Below, piece after piece: positions 45,663 to 54,207 of a DNA stretch of 64,000 nucleotides (within the stretch, counting starts at the first letter, position 1; each line of letters begins with the position of its first letter). The DNA lies in the NCBI GenBank assembly GCA_023954035.1, contig JAMLIT010000013.1:1-64000 (forward strand), in the 5' to 3' direction. Source of the stretch: Burkholderiaceae bacterium. GTDB taxonomy: Bacteria > Pseudomonadota > Gammaproteobacteria > Burkholderiales > Burkholderiaceae_C. The notes under the pieces were generated by a model that saw only the letters and a program-made list of their open reading frames with translations, searched no databases and was not told the DNA's origin. Both the position numbers and the translations under genes were made by a program.

Positions 45663-46568
45663 ATGAAAAAATTTGCACTGGCAGCCATCGCGGCCGCCGC
45701 AACGCTGGGCGCTGGCGTCGCACAGGCATACACGGTTGGTACGTTCTCGAATGGTTTCGTGGTGCCCAATGTGGTGCATGATGCTAGCGGTACGACCGCG
45801 GTTGGTATCGTTTCCAAGGGCGCAGGCTGTGTTTTCTGGACGTTCTTCGACCAGAATTCCGTGCACGTCACTGACGGTCGTTTCCCGATGACGAACAACG
45901 ATTACGCCCCGTTCATCTGGGCTGAAGCCGCAGGAACCAATACGGCCGGACTGCGTGGGTACCTGGTGTTCACGGTTGGAGCGCCTGCTCCTGGCGGCGC
46001 TTGCGATTCGACCCCAGGCTATAGCGGCATGACGATCGCAGGTAACGCATTTCAGGTCCTGCCCGGTAGCCAAGACGTAGCATTCACGCCGGTCATTGAT
46101 GGTCCTTTGGCGCTTGAAGCAGGCTTGACCAGCCTGGACAACATGGGTCCCAACTCCCTGGTTTCGGCTGCTGGTGCGCTGACGCTCGCAGGTTCTAGCA
46201 CGAACGAGCTGAACATGCGTTATTTCATCGACGGCAAGCCGGGTGGCACGGATACGAACATCGTTGTATGGTCTACTGGCGACCAGCGTGGTAACCATAC
46301 CGTGTTCATGTACAACGACCAGCAGAACGTGAAATCCGTCAATTTCAACCTGACGCATACGGAGCTGGATTGGTTTGACGTGGAGTCGATCGTTGGCCGT
46401 CCCGCAAATTATTTGGATGGCTTCTTGGCATGGCCTGTCTCTACCGCAACGTTTGCTGCTTATCCAGCAAAGACGACGGCGCCCTCCACTGTTAGCGTGA
46501 TGACCTACAGCGTTATGGCTTCGCCTGCATTTGGCGCAGTTCAGACGGTTCTGGGATCCCATCGTTAA
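45663..46568 (+). CDS. Exported protein of unknown family, candidate type II secretion cargo
   Basis: I do not recognise this 301-residue protein. It has a clear signal peptide, MKKFALAAIAAAATLG... ending AQA (cleavage about 22/23). The mature part is rich in Gly, Thr, Val, Asn and aromatic residues, with a beta-strand pattern and two cysteines (Cys56, Cys114) that could pair. There is no membrane helix, lipobox, PEP-CTERM or LPXTG sorting tail. Its own promoter, strong ribosome site and rho-independent terminator suggest high expression, as for an abundant surface or secreted protein. It follows the gsp operon, so it may be a substrate of that system; this is inference from position. Confidence 0.8.
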   Translation: MKKFALAAIAAAATLGAGVAQAYTVGTFSNGFVVPNVVHDASGTTAVGIVSKGAGCVFWTFFDQNSVHVTDGRFPMTNNDYAPFIWAEAAGTNTAGLRGYLVFTVGAPAPGGACDSTPGYSGMTIAGNAFQVLPGSQDVAFTPVIDGPLALEAGLTSLDNMGPNSLVSAAGALTLAGSSTNELNMRYFIDGKPGGTDTNIVVWSTGDQRGNHTVFMYNDQQNVKSVNFNLTHTELDWFDVESIVGRPANYLDGFLAWPVSTATFAAYPAKTTAPSTVSVMTYSVMASPAFGAVQTVLGSHR

Positions 46569-46584
46569 AGTTGGCTGATTTCTT

Positions 46585-46616
46585 GGTAGCGAGCGGCTTA
46601 AATGCCTCGCGCTACC
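46585..46616 (+). other. Hairpin between exported protein gene and terminator
   Basis: GGTAGCG (46585-46591) pairs with CGCTACC (46610-46616), with extra AG/CT pairing inside. It lies 17 bases after the exported protein stop and just upstream of the terminator at 46649. No T-run follows it. It may stabilise the message 3' end. Confidence 0.5.
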
Positions 46617-46648
46617 GAGAGTTAAGTCTCCTCAATTCTTGGGGATGC

Positions 46649-46678
46649 AAAAATAGCGCGTTACGCGCTATTTTTTTT
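46649..46678 (+). terminator. Rho-independent terminator of the exported protein gene
   Basis: A 12-base-pair stem AAAAATAGCGCG / CGCGCTATTTTT with a three-base TTA loop (46649-46675) runs into a T-tract to 46678. It is the strongest terminator in the window. The next gene starts 15 bases after it, so that gene is expressed by read-through or from another promoter. Confidence 0.92.
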
Positions 46679-46692
46679 GGCAGAGCCTTATC

Positions 46693-47769
46693 ATGATTAG
46701 ATTGTTTCGTGCCCTGGCAGGCTTCTTGATATTCAATGCTCTCGTCGGTTGCCAGACGCGCCCATTGGAGTATTTTGAGCCGCAGTCGACTGTGGCAGCG
46801 ACGGATTCCAAGGGATACCAAGTCGATGCGCCAGATGTCTGGGGAGGCGACGTTCGATGCTCAGCCGATGCCTGCTTGCTTGCGCTGATTGAGCACGAAA
46901 ATGGTGTGCTCCGTGTTTACGAGCTCGATAGAGTTGGTGCGCGACTGATGGCCTCTCAGTCGCTTTCGTACCATCCTGATGCGGCGGCCTGGATCAATGA
47001 GCACTTGATAGCCGCAACCGTCGAAAGCACGCAGACGGTCGATGTATTCAGTTATTCCGATTCGAAGTTGACGCCAGTAACCCGAATTCCAGTAGGTTTT
47101 CAGCCGCGCAACGTCATATTGACGCACAGTGAAGAGGGCCGTTATGAGCTTCTGGCCACACCATACAGTGGGGATGTCGTTGCATGGATCGATCTAGATG
47201 AACGAAATCCTTCGAATGCCTTCGTTCGACGGGAGAGGTGGTGCAAGGCTCCTTGGAATCCCGTCAGCGCGCAAAAATACCCTGGTGGCGCTGGGCCGGG
47301 CATCGTTGTCGCCTGCAGAGATGACCGTAAACTGATCGCCAGAGCAAATGCAAAGATGGCGGAGCCCAGGGTCTTGGCAGAGTTTTCTCCAGTGCCCAGC
47401 ATGGTGGGCACGTCTCCGTCAGGAGAGTGGTTGTATGTGGCGTTTGAACTTGGTGGAAAAAATCTAAGAATTAATACCCATACTGGAGTTCAGCAGTGGA
47501 TGCCCGCGTCTCTCGAGGGAAGCGTCGCGGTCGTCGCGTTATCCGAAGACATTATTATATGGGCTGAAGATAGCAAGATTAAACTTCAAAAAATTGATGA
47601 AGCGGGAATTGTCTTGGAAACACGCTGGCTGCCAACATCTGGATTTTCTACAAAAATTCAGCTCATAGATATCGATCGAGATGGAGAAAAGGACCTCGTC
47701 GTCTTGAACTCGGCAGGCAATCATTCCGATATTTTGTTTGGCCCGTTATGGGAAAACGCGAACCCATAA
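46693..47769 (+). CDS. Lipoprotein with propeller-like repeats, unknown function
   Basis: The 358-residue protein has a lipoprotein signal with lipobox LVGC (Cys20). The mature part has several strand-rich units with the pattern of a beta-propeller (ENGVLRVYELDRVGARL, SGEWLYVAFELGGKNLRI). The last unit, IDIDRDGEKDLVVLNS, is the calcium-binding-like FG-GAP form. It could be a surface-exposed binding lipoprotein. GC content is lower than in the gsp genes. Nothing specific can be said of function; the link to the exported protein before it and the parvulin after it is by position. Confidence 0.75.
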   Translation: MIRLFRALAGFLIFNALVGCQTRPLEYFEPQSTVAATDSKGYQVDAPDVWGGDVRCSADACLLALIEHENGVLRVYELDRVGARLMASQSLSYHPDAAAWINEHLIAATVESTQTVDVFSYSDSKLTPVTRIPVGFQPRNVILTHSEEGRYELLATPYSGDVVAWIDLDERNPSNAFVRRERWCKAPWNPVSAQKYPGGAGPGIVVACRDDRKLIARANAKMAEPRVLAEFSPVPSMVGTSPSGEWLYVAFELGGKNLRINTHTGVQQWMPASLEGSVAVVALSEDIIIWAEDSKIKLQKIDEAGIVLETRWLPTSGFSTKIQLIDIDRDGEKDLVVLNSAGNHSDILFGPLWENANP

Positions 47770-47799
47770 CTATCTCTAATCCTTAGGGATTTGCAAAGC

Positions 47800-48666
47800 A
47801 TGTTTAGAAAAATCTTATCGGCGCTTATTTTTTCTGCTGCTCTGGTCGTCACACCGAGAGTGTTGGCGCAGGACGTTCTCGTCGACTTCGCCAACGGCGA
47901 AAGTATCTCCAAGGCGGACCTGGATGAATACCTTTCCCGACGGCCAGATCTCATCGCGACCGTGCGAAATGCCTATGGAGCAGAGAATGCGCTTCGTGAG
48001 ATGGTCATGACGCGGGTCTTGGTTCTGGAGGGGACGGAGAAATATGTGCCGCGTGTGGGGCAGCCAAAAAACCAACGCTTCGATGACCAATACGGATTGA
48101 CCGTATACCAGACATTGGCGAAACCTTGTACGAAGCCGAGCGACTCTGAGGAGGAAAAGCGCTATTTTCTTGCCCATCCCGATGCATTCACAATTCCCAC
48201 TTCGATCCGATTGACCAGGATTATTTTGCCGCGCAATCAGTCGATTGACGGAGTTGACGCCCAAACTAAGATGATGCAATGGGCGCACGATTGGAGCACC
48301 AAGAAGATTTCAATTGACGAGATTGCTGCCAATGCGGAAAAAAACTACGTCAACGAAGTGCAGGGCGACATTGGCTGGGTAACGCTGGAAGGCACCGAGG
48401 AGTTGAGGATAATGAGGGCACTGGCGTCTGCCAAAGCTGGCGAACTAGTTGGACCTGCTATGGAAGGAGATTTCGTGTATTTGTTTTTAATAACTGGAAA
48501 ATATGAAGCCAGGCAATTGACTTGGGATGAGGCAAAAAACTCGGTTGCTGAGCGCGCCGTCACATATTGCCGCCAAAAGGATGCTGCCGACATTAAGCGT
48601 CGACTTTTTGAAAAGTTTGGGGTGAAATTCCATCTTGACGCGATCAAAAAATTATTTCAAAACTAA
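47800..48666 (+). CDS. Periplasmic parvulin-like protein (PpiC/SurA type)
   Basis: The 288-residue protein has a signal peptide ending VLAQ at about residue 24. A helical SurA-like N-terminal part follows (ISKADLDEYLSRRPDL). Residues 130-240 resemble a PpiC parvulin domain: IRLTRIILP, EVQGDIGWV, GELVGPAMEGDFVYLFLITG. Parvulins help fold exported proteins. The family hallmark histidine pair is only partly visible, so isomerase activity is uncertain. The start is an ATG at 47800; a TTG nine bases earlier is possible. It lies 30 bases downstream of the propeller lipoprotein gene, so they are probably co-transcribed. Confidence 0.78.
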   Translation: MFRKILSALIFSAALVVTPRVLAQDVLVDFANGESISKADLDEYLSRRPDLIATVRNAYGAENALREMVMTRVLVLEGTEKYVPRVGQPKNQRFDDQYGLTVYQTLAKPCTKPSDSEEEKRYFLAHPDAFTIPTSIRLTRIILPRNQSIDGVDAQTKMMQWAHDWSTKKISIDEIAANAEKNYVNEVQGDIGWVTLEGTEELRIMRALASAKAGELVGPAMEGDFVYLFLITGKYEARQLTWDEAKNSVAERAVTYCRQKDAADIKRRLFEKFGVKFHLDAIKKLFQN

Positions 48667-48734
48667 GCTGCTATAGCTAAAGCCTCGCGATCTATATCGA
48701 AAAACTCTTGACTATAGCAATTGTCTGAATTTTA

Positions 48735-49712
48735 ATGCGCGAATTTCATGCCTCAGTTCTTATACCAGTCAAAAACGGCGGCGCATTGTTGGGTGCTGTC
48801 TTAGACGCCGTCTCCGCACAATCTGTACCATGGTCTTTTGAAATCCTGGTTGTTGACTCTGGCTCAACAGACGGGTCGGTCGAGCTGGTTCGAAGCAGAG
48901 GAATACGTTGCGAAATTATTGCGCCCGATGCATTTGGCCACGGGAGGACCCGCAACTACCTGGCAGCTCTTTCATCGGGAAGATTTCTTGTCTACATTAC
49001 CCAGGATGCAAGACCGGCCAACCGCAATTGGCTCCGACATCTTGTGGAAGCTTGTGACGCTGAGCCAGACGTAGCGGGTTCGTTCGGGCCTCATGCTGCC
49101 CATCCGGGCGCCAGGCATGTAACCTCACGCGAGCTGGAGGAGCATTTTGCAGGATTCGGAAGTGAGCAAAGTGTAGTTCGACTTGAGGATCGCGATCGGT
49201 TCGATCGAGACATAGGTTATCGTCAGTGGTTGCATTTTTTTTCCAACAATAATTCCTGCTTGCGACGTTCGGTTTGGGAACGCATTCCATTTCCGGATGT
49301 CGCCTTTGCGGAAGACCAAACTTGGGCTCTTGCAATTGTCAAGGCAGGTTATGGAAAAGCCTATGCGCCACAGGCATTGGTATACCATTCGCACGATTTT
49401 GGCGTCTGGGAGACATTGCAGCGCAATTTTGACGAAGCGCGATCCTTTCAGCGTGATTTCGGCTACGCGATGCAGCGCGGTCTACTGCGGGCGTGGGCCA
49501 GTGCTGGAATGCTCGCTCGCCGAGATGCCAGCTGGCTTCGTCAAGCGGGCATGCGGGGTTGGGAATGGTTTGCAAACTGTGCGTATATGGCTGCGATCGA
49601 GTGGGCACGGACATCGGGGCAGTTTTTCGGTGCCCGGCACCAACGCTTGCCAGATTGGCTTGTCCGCGTTCTGTCTCGAGACCAGATTTTGCAGCGGGGC
49701 CGGCATTTTTAA
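48735..49712 (+). CDS. Family 2 glycosyltransferase (rhamnosyltransferase-like)
   Basis: The 325-residue GT2 enzyme has the nucleotide-sugar region VLIPVKNGG, VVDSGSTDGSVEL and the HGRTRN segment typical of rhamnosyltransferases. The DxD-equivalent reads TQDARP and the acceptor region SNNNSCLRRSVWERIPF. There are no membrane segments, so it acts at the cytoplasmic face of the inner membrane. The donor is probably dTDP-L-rhamnose made by rfbBDAC 17 kb upstream. Confidence 0.87.
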   Translation: MREFHASVLIPVKNGGALLGAVLDAVSAQSVPWSFEILVVDSGSTDGSVELVRSRGIRCEIIAPDAFGHGRTRNYLAALSSGRFLVYITQDARPANRNWLRHLVEACDAEPDVAGSFGPHAAHPGARHVTSRELEEHFAGFGSEQSVVRLEDRDRFDRDIGYRQWLHFFSNNNSCLRRSVWERIPFPDVAFAEDQTWALAIVKAGYGKAYAPQALVYHSHDFGVWETLQRNFDEARSFQRDFGYAMQRGLLRAWASAGMLARRDASWLRQAGMRGWEWFANCAYMAAIEWARTSGQFFGARHQRLPDWLVRVLSRDQILQRGRHF

Positions 49713-49820
49713 TACGCTGCAGTTTAATAGATCGCAACAACGCAAATTTATTCTGAATGGAATTGACTATGGGTGCTCCAATGAAATGAGGAATGTTATT
49801 GGTTAATTTTTGGAGTATTT

Positions 49821-51092
49821 ATGGAAAAATCGGTATCGCTACGTATTCGGAGGGTGCTCGAATTAACAAAGAGCCACGGATTTTGGAATACGTTAATAAT
49901 GATAAGGCGGCGGCTCAGGGATGGCCCGGGAAGTTTAAAGAGTCGAAATGTATTTGCACATTATGATTTTGTGCGGGTAAAAGATATCGAATTGTCGGGA
50001 CCGGCGGCGCGATCTAATAGCCTGCTTTGGTTTATTCCAGATTTTAATATAGGATCTGGCGGGCATCAGACTATTTTTCGAACCATCATGCGTCTGGAAC
50101 AAATGGGCTGGAACTCGAATATTGTTGTTGTTAATCCAGACGTCCACGCCAGCGCCGAAGCTGCGTGGCATGACATTCAGGAGCATTTTTTTCCATTGCG
50201 AGCCAAGGTTTATTTAGGGTTCAAAAACTTGCCGGCTAGTGAGTTTGTGATTGCCACTGGCTGGCAGACAGCCTATCCGGTCCGAGCGGTTGTTGGAGAC
50301 GTAAAGAAGATATATTTCGTTCAGGACTTTGAGCCTAGTTTTTATCCGATAGGAACCGAATCTGTGCTTGCCGAAAATACCTATCGATTTGGTTTTTTCG
50401 GAATTACCGCAGGAGCTTGGCTCGCTAAAAAACTCAGTAATGATTATGGAATGCTGAGTCACGCTATCAGTTTTGGCGTTGATCATGAATGCTATCGAAT
50501 GCGCCCGAGGCGTCAGCCCGAGATCAAGCGAGTGTTTTTCTATGCGCGGCCGCCTACGCCGCGGCGAGCTTTCGAATTCGGTCTTTTGATATTAGAGGCC
50601 GTTTCCAGAAGACTTCCTGAAACTCAGTTCATCTTGGCAGGGTGGGACGTTAGCGAGTATGTCATCCCCTTCCCCCATCTGGCTGCAGGAGTTGTTTCCC
50701 CTGAGGAGCTCGCGGATGTCTTTAACCAGTGTGATGTGGCGCTGATTCTTTCCTTGACCAATTTGTCATTGATGCCGCTCGAACTTATGGCCAGTGGTTG
50801 TGCAGTGGTATCCAACCGAGGTGAGTGTGTCGAGTGGCTACTCAATGACAAGGTGGCGCTGTTGACAGAGCCTACCCTAGAGGCCCTGACGGATGCCTTG
50901 TGTTACTTGCTGCAGGACGATCAGGCAAGGTTGGCACAGTGCGAGCGCGCGCTTGCTTTCGCGGGTCAGCAGCATTGGGATGCGTCTGCGGATGCATTTG
51001 CCCAAGGTCTGCTGGCCGCACGCAATGTGCGGGTCCCATCCGATGACGGAGCGGCGCAGGACGGACGGGTACATGTCGGCACGTTTTTATAA
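49821..51092 (+). CDS. Family 4-like glycosyltransferase, AT-rich
   Basis: The 423-residue enzyme resembles WsaF-type rhamnan glycosyltransferases. It has the nucleotide-binding half with LLWFIPDFNIGSGGHQTIFR and a C-terminal half with PLELMASGCAVVSNRGE, where the conserved Glu of the GT4 E-x7-E motif lies. The first 600 bases of the gene are clearly AT-richer than its neighbours and the gene uses more A/T-ending codons, a sign of transfer from outside. A ribosome site GGAG precedes the ATG. Confidence 0.82.
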   Translation: MEKSVSLRIRRVLELTKSHGFWNTLIMIRRRLRDGPGSLKSRNVFAHYDFVRVKDIELSGPAARSNSLLWFIPDFNIGSGGHQTIFRTIMRLEQMGWNSNIVVVNPDVHASAEAAWHDIQEHFFPLRAKVYLGFKNLPASEFVIATGWQTAYPVRAVVGDVKKIYFVQDFEPSFYPIGTESVLAENTYRFGFFGITAGAWLAKKLSNDYGMLSHAISFGVDHECYRMRPRRQPEIKRVFFYARPPTPRRAFEFGLLILEAVSRRLPETQFILAGWDVSEYVIPFPHLAAGVVSPEELADVFNQCDVALILSLTNLSLMPLELMASGCAVVSNRGECVEWLLNDKVALLTEPTLEALTDALCYLLQDDQARLAQCERALAFAGQQHWDASADAFAQGLLAARNVRVPSDDGAAQDGRVHVGTFL

Positions 51093-51256
51093 CGCAATGT
51101 GGAGCAAGGATTTCAGGCAACGCGCAGCGGCGTTGAATCCCCTTCAGAAGCATCCGAAGAATCACCTTGCGCTGCGCCTTTGCTCCGGTGTGCGACCTGC
51201 GTCCCAGGGTTCATGGCTACTAATCTGCCGGTGGACTTGTTGCAGGCGGGACCCCA

Positions 51257-52090
51257 ATGAATAGGGAAAAGAAAGAGCCGCGCGCGGCAGGGACAGCGAT
51301 GGTTGCCTCAGCGGTTGGTGCGCAGCGCGCCTGGGTGTTGTGGCGCTATTGGCTGTTGCGCGAGTTCAAAACCCGCTACGCCGGATCGATGCTGGGACTG
51401 GCCTGGGCCTTTATTCAGCCATTGGCTAGCTTGGCCATTTTTTATGTGCTGTTTGGACTGGTACTCGCGGTACGGGTACCGGGGCTTGAGTCGAGCAACG
51501 GCTATCTACTGCATTTGCTGGCAGGGCTAGCGATCTGGCTGCCATTCACAGATGCCATCGGCCGCGGGGTCGGGAGCATCGCGGCTTACGAGGATTTTTT
51601 GCGCAAGCAACCCATGCCTGCCGAGATATTGCCCGCCGTATCGGTCGGCGGCAGCTTGCTTGTGCTGGCCATAGGCTACGGCTTGTTGCTCGTGCTGTCA
51701 GTCGGTCAGGGCGTGGGACCGTTTCTCTCTTGGGCTTGGTTGCCCATCCTTGTGGTGGCACAAATTGCGCTGACGTTCGGTCTCACGCTTGTGCTGAGCA
51801 TGGCGCATTTTTTATGGCGCGATGTGGGTTCATTCGTAGGTTTTGCCTTGCAGCTTGGGTTCTACCTCACACCTATCATCTATCCCCTCGCGCAGGTGCC
51901 TGAGCGTTTCCATCACTGGTTTTTGCTCAATCCTGTCGCCTGTTTGGTGCTGGCCGTGCAGTCATTGGTGCTCCACATGCCGGTGCCGCAGGGCAGCATG
52001 TTGGCGCTTGTGGTTTGGGTCTTGCTGCTCAGCGGTGGCGGCTGGTGGTTCTTCCGCTCGATGAAGCCGGTGCTGGGCGAGGCGTTATAG
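51257..52090 (+). CDS. wzm: Polysaccharide ABC transporter permease (Wzm)
   Basis: The 277-residue protein has six hydrophobic segments and the ABC2-type features of Wzm/KpsM: FKTRYAGSMLGLAWAFIQPL near the N-terminus and FYLTPIIYPL before the last helices. With Wzt it moves undecaprenyl-linked polysaccharide across the inner membrane. The 164 bases before it hold no gene I can support. Confidence 0.9.
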   Translation: MNREKKEPRAAGTAMVASAVGAQRAWVLWRYWLLREFKTRYAGSMLGLAWAFIQPLASLAIFYVLFGLVLAVRVPGLESSNGYLLHLLAGLAIWLPFTDAIGRGVGSIAAYEDFLRKQPMPAEILPAVSVGGSLLVLAIGYGLLLVLSVGQGVGPFLSWAWLPILVVAQIALTFGLTLVLSMAHFLWRDVGSFVGFALQLGFYLTPIIYPLAQVPERFHHWFLLNPVACLVLAVQSLVLHMPVPQGSMLALVVWVLLLSGGGWWFFRSMKPVLGEAL

Positions 52091-52093
52091 CTC

Positions 52094-53311
52094 ATGAGTA
52101 TCCATTTTGAAGGGGTGGAGAAAACCTATCCGGTGTATGCCAAGCCGCAGGACCGCCTGCTGGAATGGCTCACCGGGCGGCAGCGTCACCGCGTTCATAT
52201 TGCCCTGGCTGGCATCGATTTCTCGGTTCAGGCGGGTGAAACGTTTGGACTCATTGGCGAAAACGGGGCCGGCAAGAGCACCTTGCTGAAGATTGCGGCC
52301 GGCACCATCCGTCCCACCCGCGGTCGGGTGAGTCGGGAGGGTCGCGTGGCGGCGCTGTTGGAACTGGGGGCGGGTTTTCACCCGGAAGAATCAGGCTACG
52401 ACAACATTCGTTTCATGGCAGCGCTGCATGGCCTGGAGGGCGCTGAAATGGACGCATTTCACCAGCGCGCAACCATCTTCTCGGAGTTGACCGTGGAAAC
52501 GCTTGAACGTCCGGTCAAAACCTATTCCTCCGGCATGTTCATGCGTCTGGCCTTCGCTGCAGCCACAGCGATTGACCCCGATGTGTTGATCGTCGATGAG
52601 GCTTTGTCAGTGGGAGACCTGCATTTCCAGAAGAAAAGCCTGAACCGCATTCTCGCGTTGCGCGAGCAGGGCGCCACGGTGCTGTTCTGTTCGCACAACC
52701 TCTATCAAGTTCGTAGCCTGTGCCAGCGTGCAGCATGGATCCATGGGGGGCGCATCGAGGCGATCGGTACAACCGAAGACGTGGTCACAGCGTATGAAGC
52801 GCATGAACGGCGACGTTATGCCCACTTGCGGTCCGACGCTGGCAGCGAAGTCGTGAGCGAAGGGGAGATGCTTTCGAGTACTACGACGCTCGCTCCGCTT
52901 GTGAAGATTGCGCAACTGATCACCGAAACAAGCGATGGCATCAATCCAACGCAGATCGACTCGTTCCAAGATTTGATACTAGAAATTCAGGTGGAATCGT
53001 ATTGCGACGCCAGATTCCATGTTGGGTTTTCAATTGTCAGACCGGATAAGGACAACGTCTTTGGTACCAGTACTCAGTTTCAGACACCGCAAAAACCCTT
53101 CTCTGGCGCGGGGACGCATCGGTTGCGTGTGCGCTTTCCGCGCTTGCCGTTGCTCTCAGGCGAGTATCTTTGGAATGTTTATGTGCTTGATGATTCTGGA
53201 CTGCAGGTTCTGGACATGGCTGAGCTGGTTCAACCCTTCACAGTTTTGAACCAGACGCATCGAGAGGTCGGTCTCGTCTGGCTTGATCATGAATGGATGT
53301 CGACAGAATGA
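52094..53311 (+). CDS. wzt: Polysaccharide ABC transporter ATPase with C-terminal cargo-binding domain (Wzt)
   Basis: The 405-residue protein has an ABC domain with Walker A GENGAGKST at residues 55-63, the signature YSSGMFMRLAFA and Walker B DVLIVDEAL. A separate C-terminal domain (about 255-400) of beta-strands follows, ending AELVQPFTVLN. Wzt proteins with this extra domain recognise a modified (capped) sugar end before export, as in E. coli O9a/Klebsiella O2. A capping enzyme should therefore be encoded nearby; the methyltransferase at 54194 is the candidate. Confidence 0.93.
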   Translation: MSIHFEGVEKTYPVYAKPQDRLLEWLTGRQRHRVHIALAGIDFSVQAGETFGLIGENGAGKSTLLKIAAGTIRPTRGRVSREGRVAALLELGAGFHPEESGYDNIRFMAALHGLEGAEMDAFHQRATIFSELTVETLERPVKTYSSGMFMRLAFAAATAIDPDVLIVDEALSVGDLHFQKKSLNRILALREQGATVLFCSHNLYQVRSLCQRAAWIHGGRIEAIGTTEDVVTAYEAHERRRYAHLRSDAGSEVVSEGEMLSSTTTLAPLVKIAQLITETSDGINPTQIDSFQDLILEIQVESYCDARFHVGFSIVRPDKDNVFGTSTQFQTPQKPFSGAGTHRLRVRFPRLPLLSGEYLWNVYVLDDSGLQVLDMAELVQPFTVLNQTHREVGLVWLDHEWMSTE

Positions 53312-54207
53312 GTCCAGAGTGGCGTTTGAAATACGCCTTTCCCGTCCTGAGCAAGATCCCAACGACCATTCCATGGCATTTGGCTGCGTCGATTGGGCGC
53401 GATCCTTACCCCGTGCGCCGTTTGACCGAGCACTTTCTCGTGAAACGCTTCGAACAGGTGTTTCCCGAGGCCACTCACCTAGCACATCGCCAGTGGGCTC
53501 GCGCTCACCTGGCGATGTTGGCGCGGGAGATGATGGATGCCGCTGCGCTGCATCGCCTGGGCCAGGCTCGAGGGCCGGCCATTGATGTGACGGGGTGGGA
53601 ACACGTGGATGCGCTGATTCGGAGAAAGCAGGGATTTATTCTGGTATTGAATCACTTCGACAGGATCTTGACGTCAGCCGTTGCATTGGCATTGAGAGGC
53701 TTGTCACTGAATACCCTGACCATGCCCATTCTCGACAATCCCGGACTTAGTCTTGCGCAGCGGGATTTTCTTCTCAGGAAAGTAAGCTCATTTACGCAGA
53801 TCGCCCGTGGCGAGTGGAGGACATCCACCGAAGCAATGCGACCGGTCTACACAAGTCTGATGGCTGGCCAAGCTTGGGGAATTCTTGCGGATGCTTGGTC
53901 TGCGGAATTCACGCGGATGCGAAGCCACCCTTTTCTGGGAGGGTATCTACAGCTTCCGACCGGCATTGAGCGATTGGCGGAAGCGACGAAAGTGCCGCTC
54001 TTGCATGCCATCACCTACTCAGAGCGCGCTGATCGTCTGCGTGTTGTCGTGGAGCCGGTCCCCGGCGGGCCCAGGCAGGCCATCGACACGGTCGTTCGGC
54101 GCCTGGAGCAGGACGTGCGCGCACGCCCGTGGGCTTGGTGGCATTGGGGCCAGTGGGATCAGATGTGGCATCCTGCGCCAGAGGAGGAGAGCTGTGACGC
54201 ACATTGA
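53308..54207 (+). CDS. LpxL/HtrB-like acyltransferase with altered motif
   Basis: The 299-residue protein fits the lysophospholipid/lipid A acyltransferase family in size and overall pattern: FILVLNHFDRILTSAVAL where the active His lies, then LNTLTMPI and a C-terminal PLLHAITYSERADRLRVVVEPV. The usual H-x4-D/E pair is not intact: His is followed by F-D-R-I-L, so the partner acid is missing or displaced to +2. The start at 53308 overlaps the wzt stop (ATGA). It may acylate the polysaccharide or its lipid carrier. Confidence 0.75.
   Translation: MSPEWRLKYAFPVLSKIPTTIPWHLAASIGRDPYPVRRLTEHFLVKRFEQVFPEATHLAHRQWARAHLAMLAREMMDAAALHRLGQARGPAIDVTGWEHVDALIRRKQGFILVLNHFDRILTSAVALALRGLSLNTLTMPILDNPGLSLAQRDFLLRKVSSFTQIARGEWRTSTEAMRPVYTSLMAGQAWGILADAWSAEFTRMRSHPFLGGYLQLPTGIERLAEATKVPLLHAITYSERADRLRVVVEPVPGGPRQAIDTVVRRLEQDVRARPWAWWHWGQWDQMWHPAPEEESCDAH

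Noticed and set aside
45663..46568. PEP-CTERM/exosortase substrate, because of the nearby polysaccharide genes and parvulin
   Set aside because: The C-terminus (GAVQTVLGSHR) has no PEP motif, no membrane helix and no basic tail.
51093..51256. Possible small gene between the glycosyltransferase and wzm
   Set aside because: The only open frames are short, lack a ribosome site and overlap neighbours; no recognisable product.
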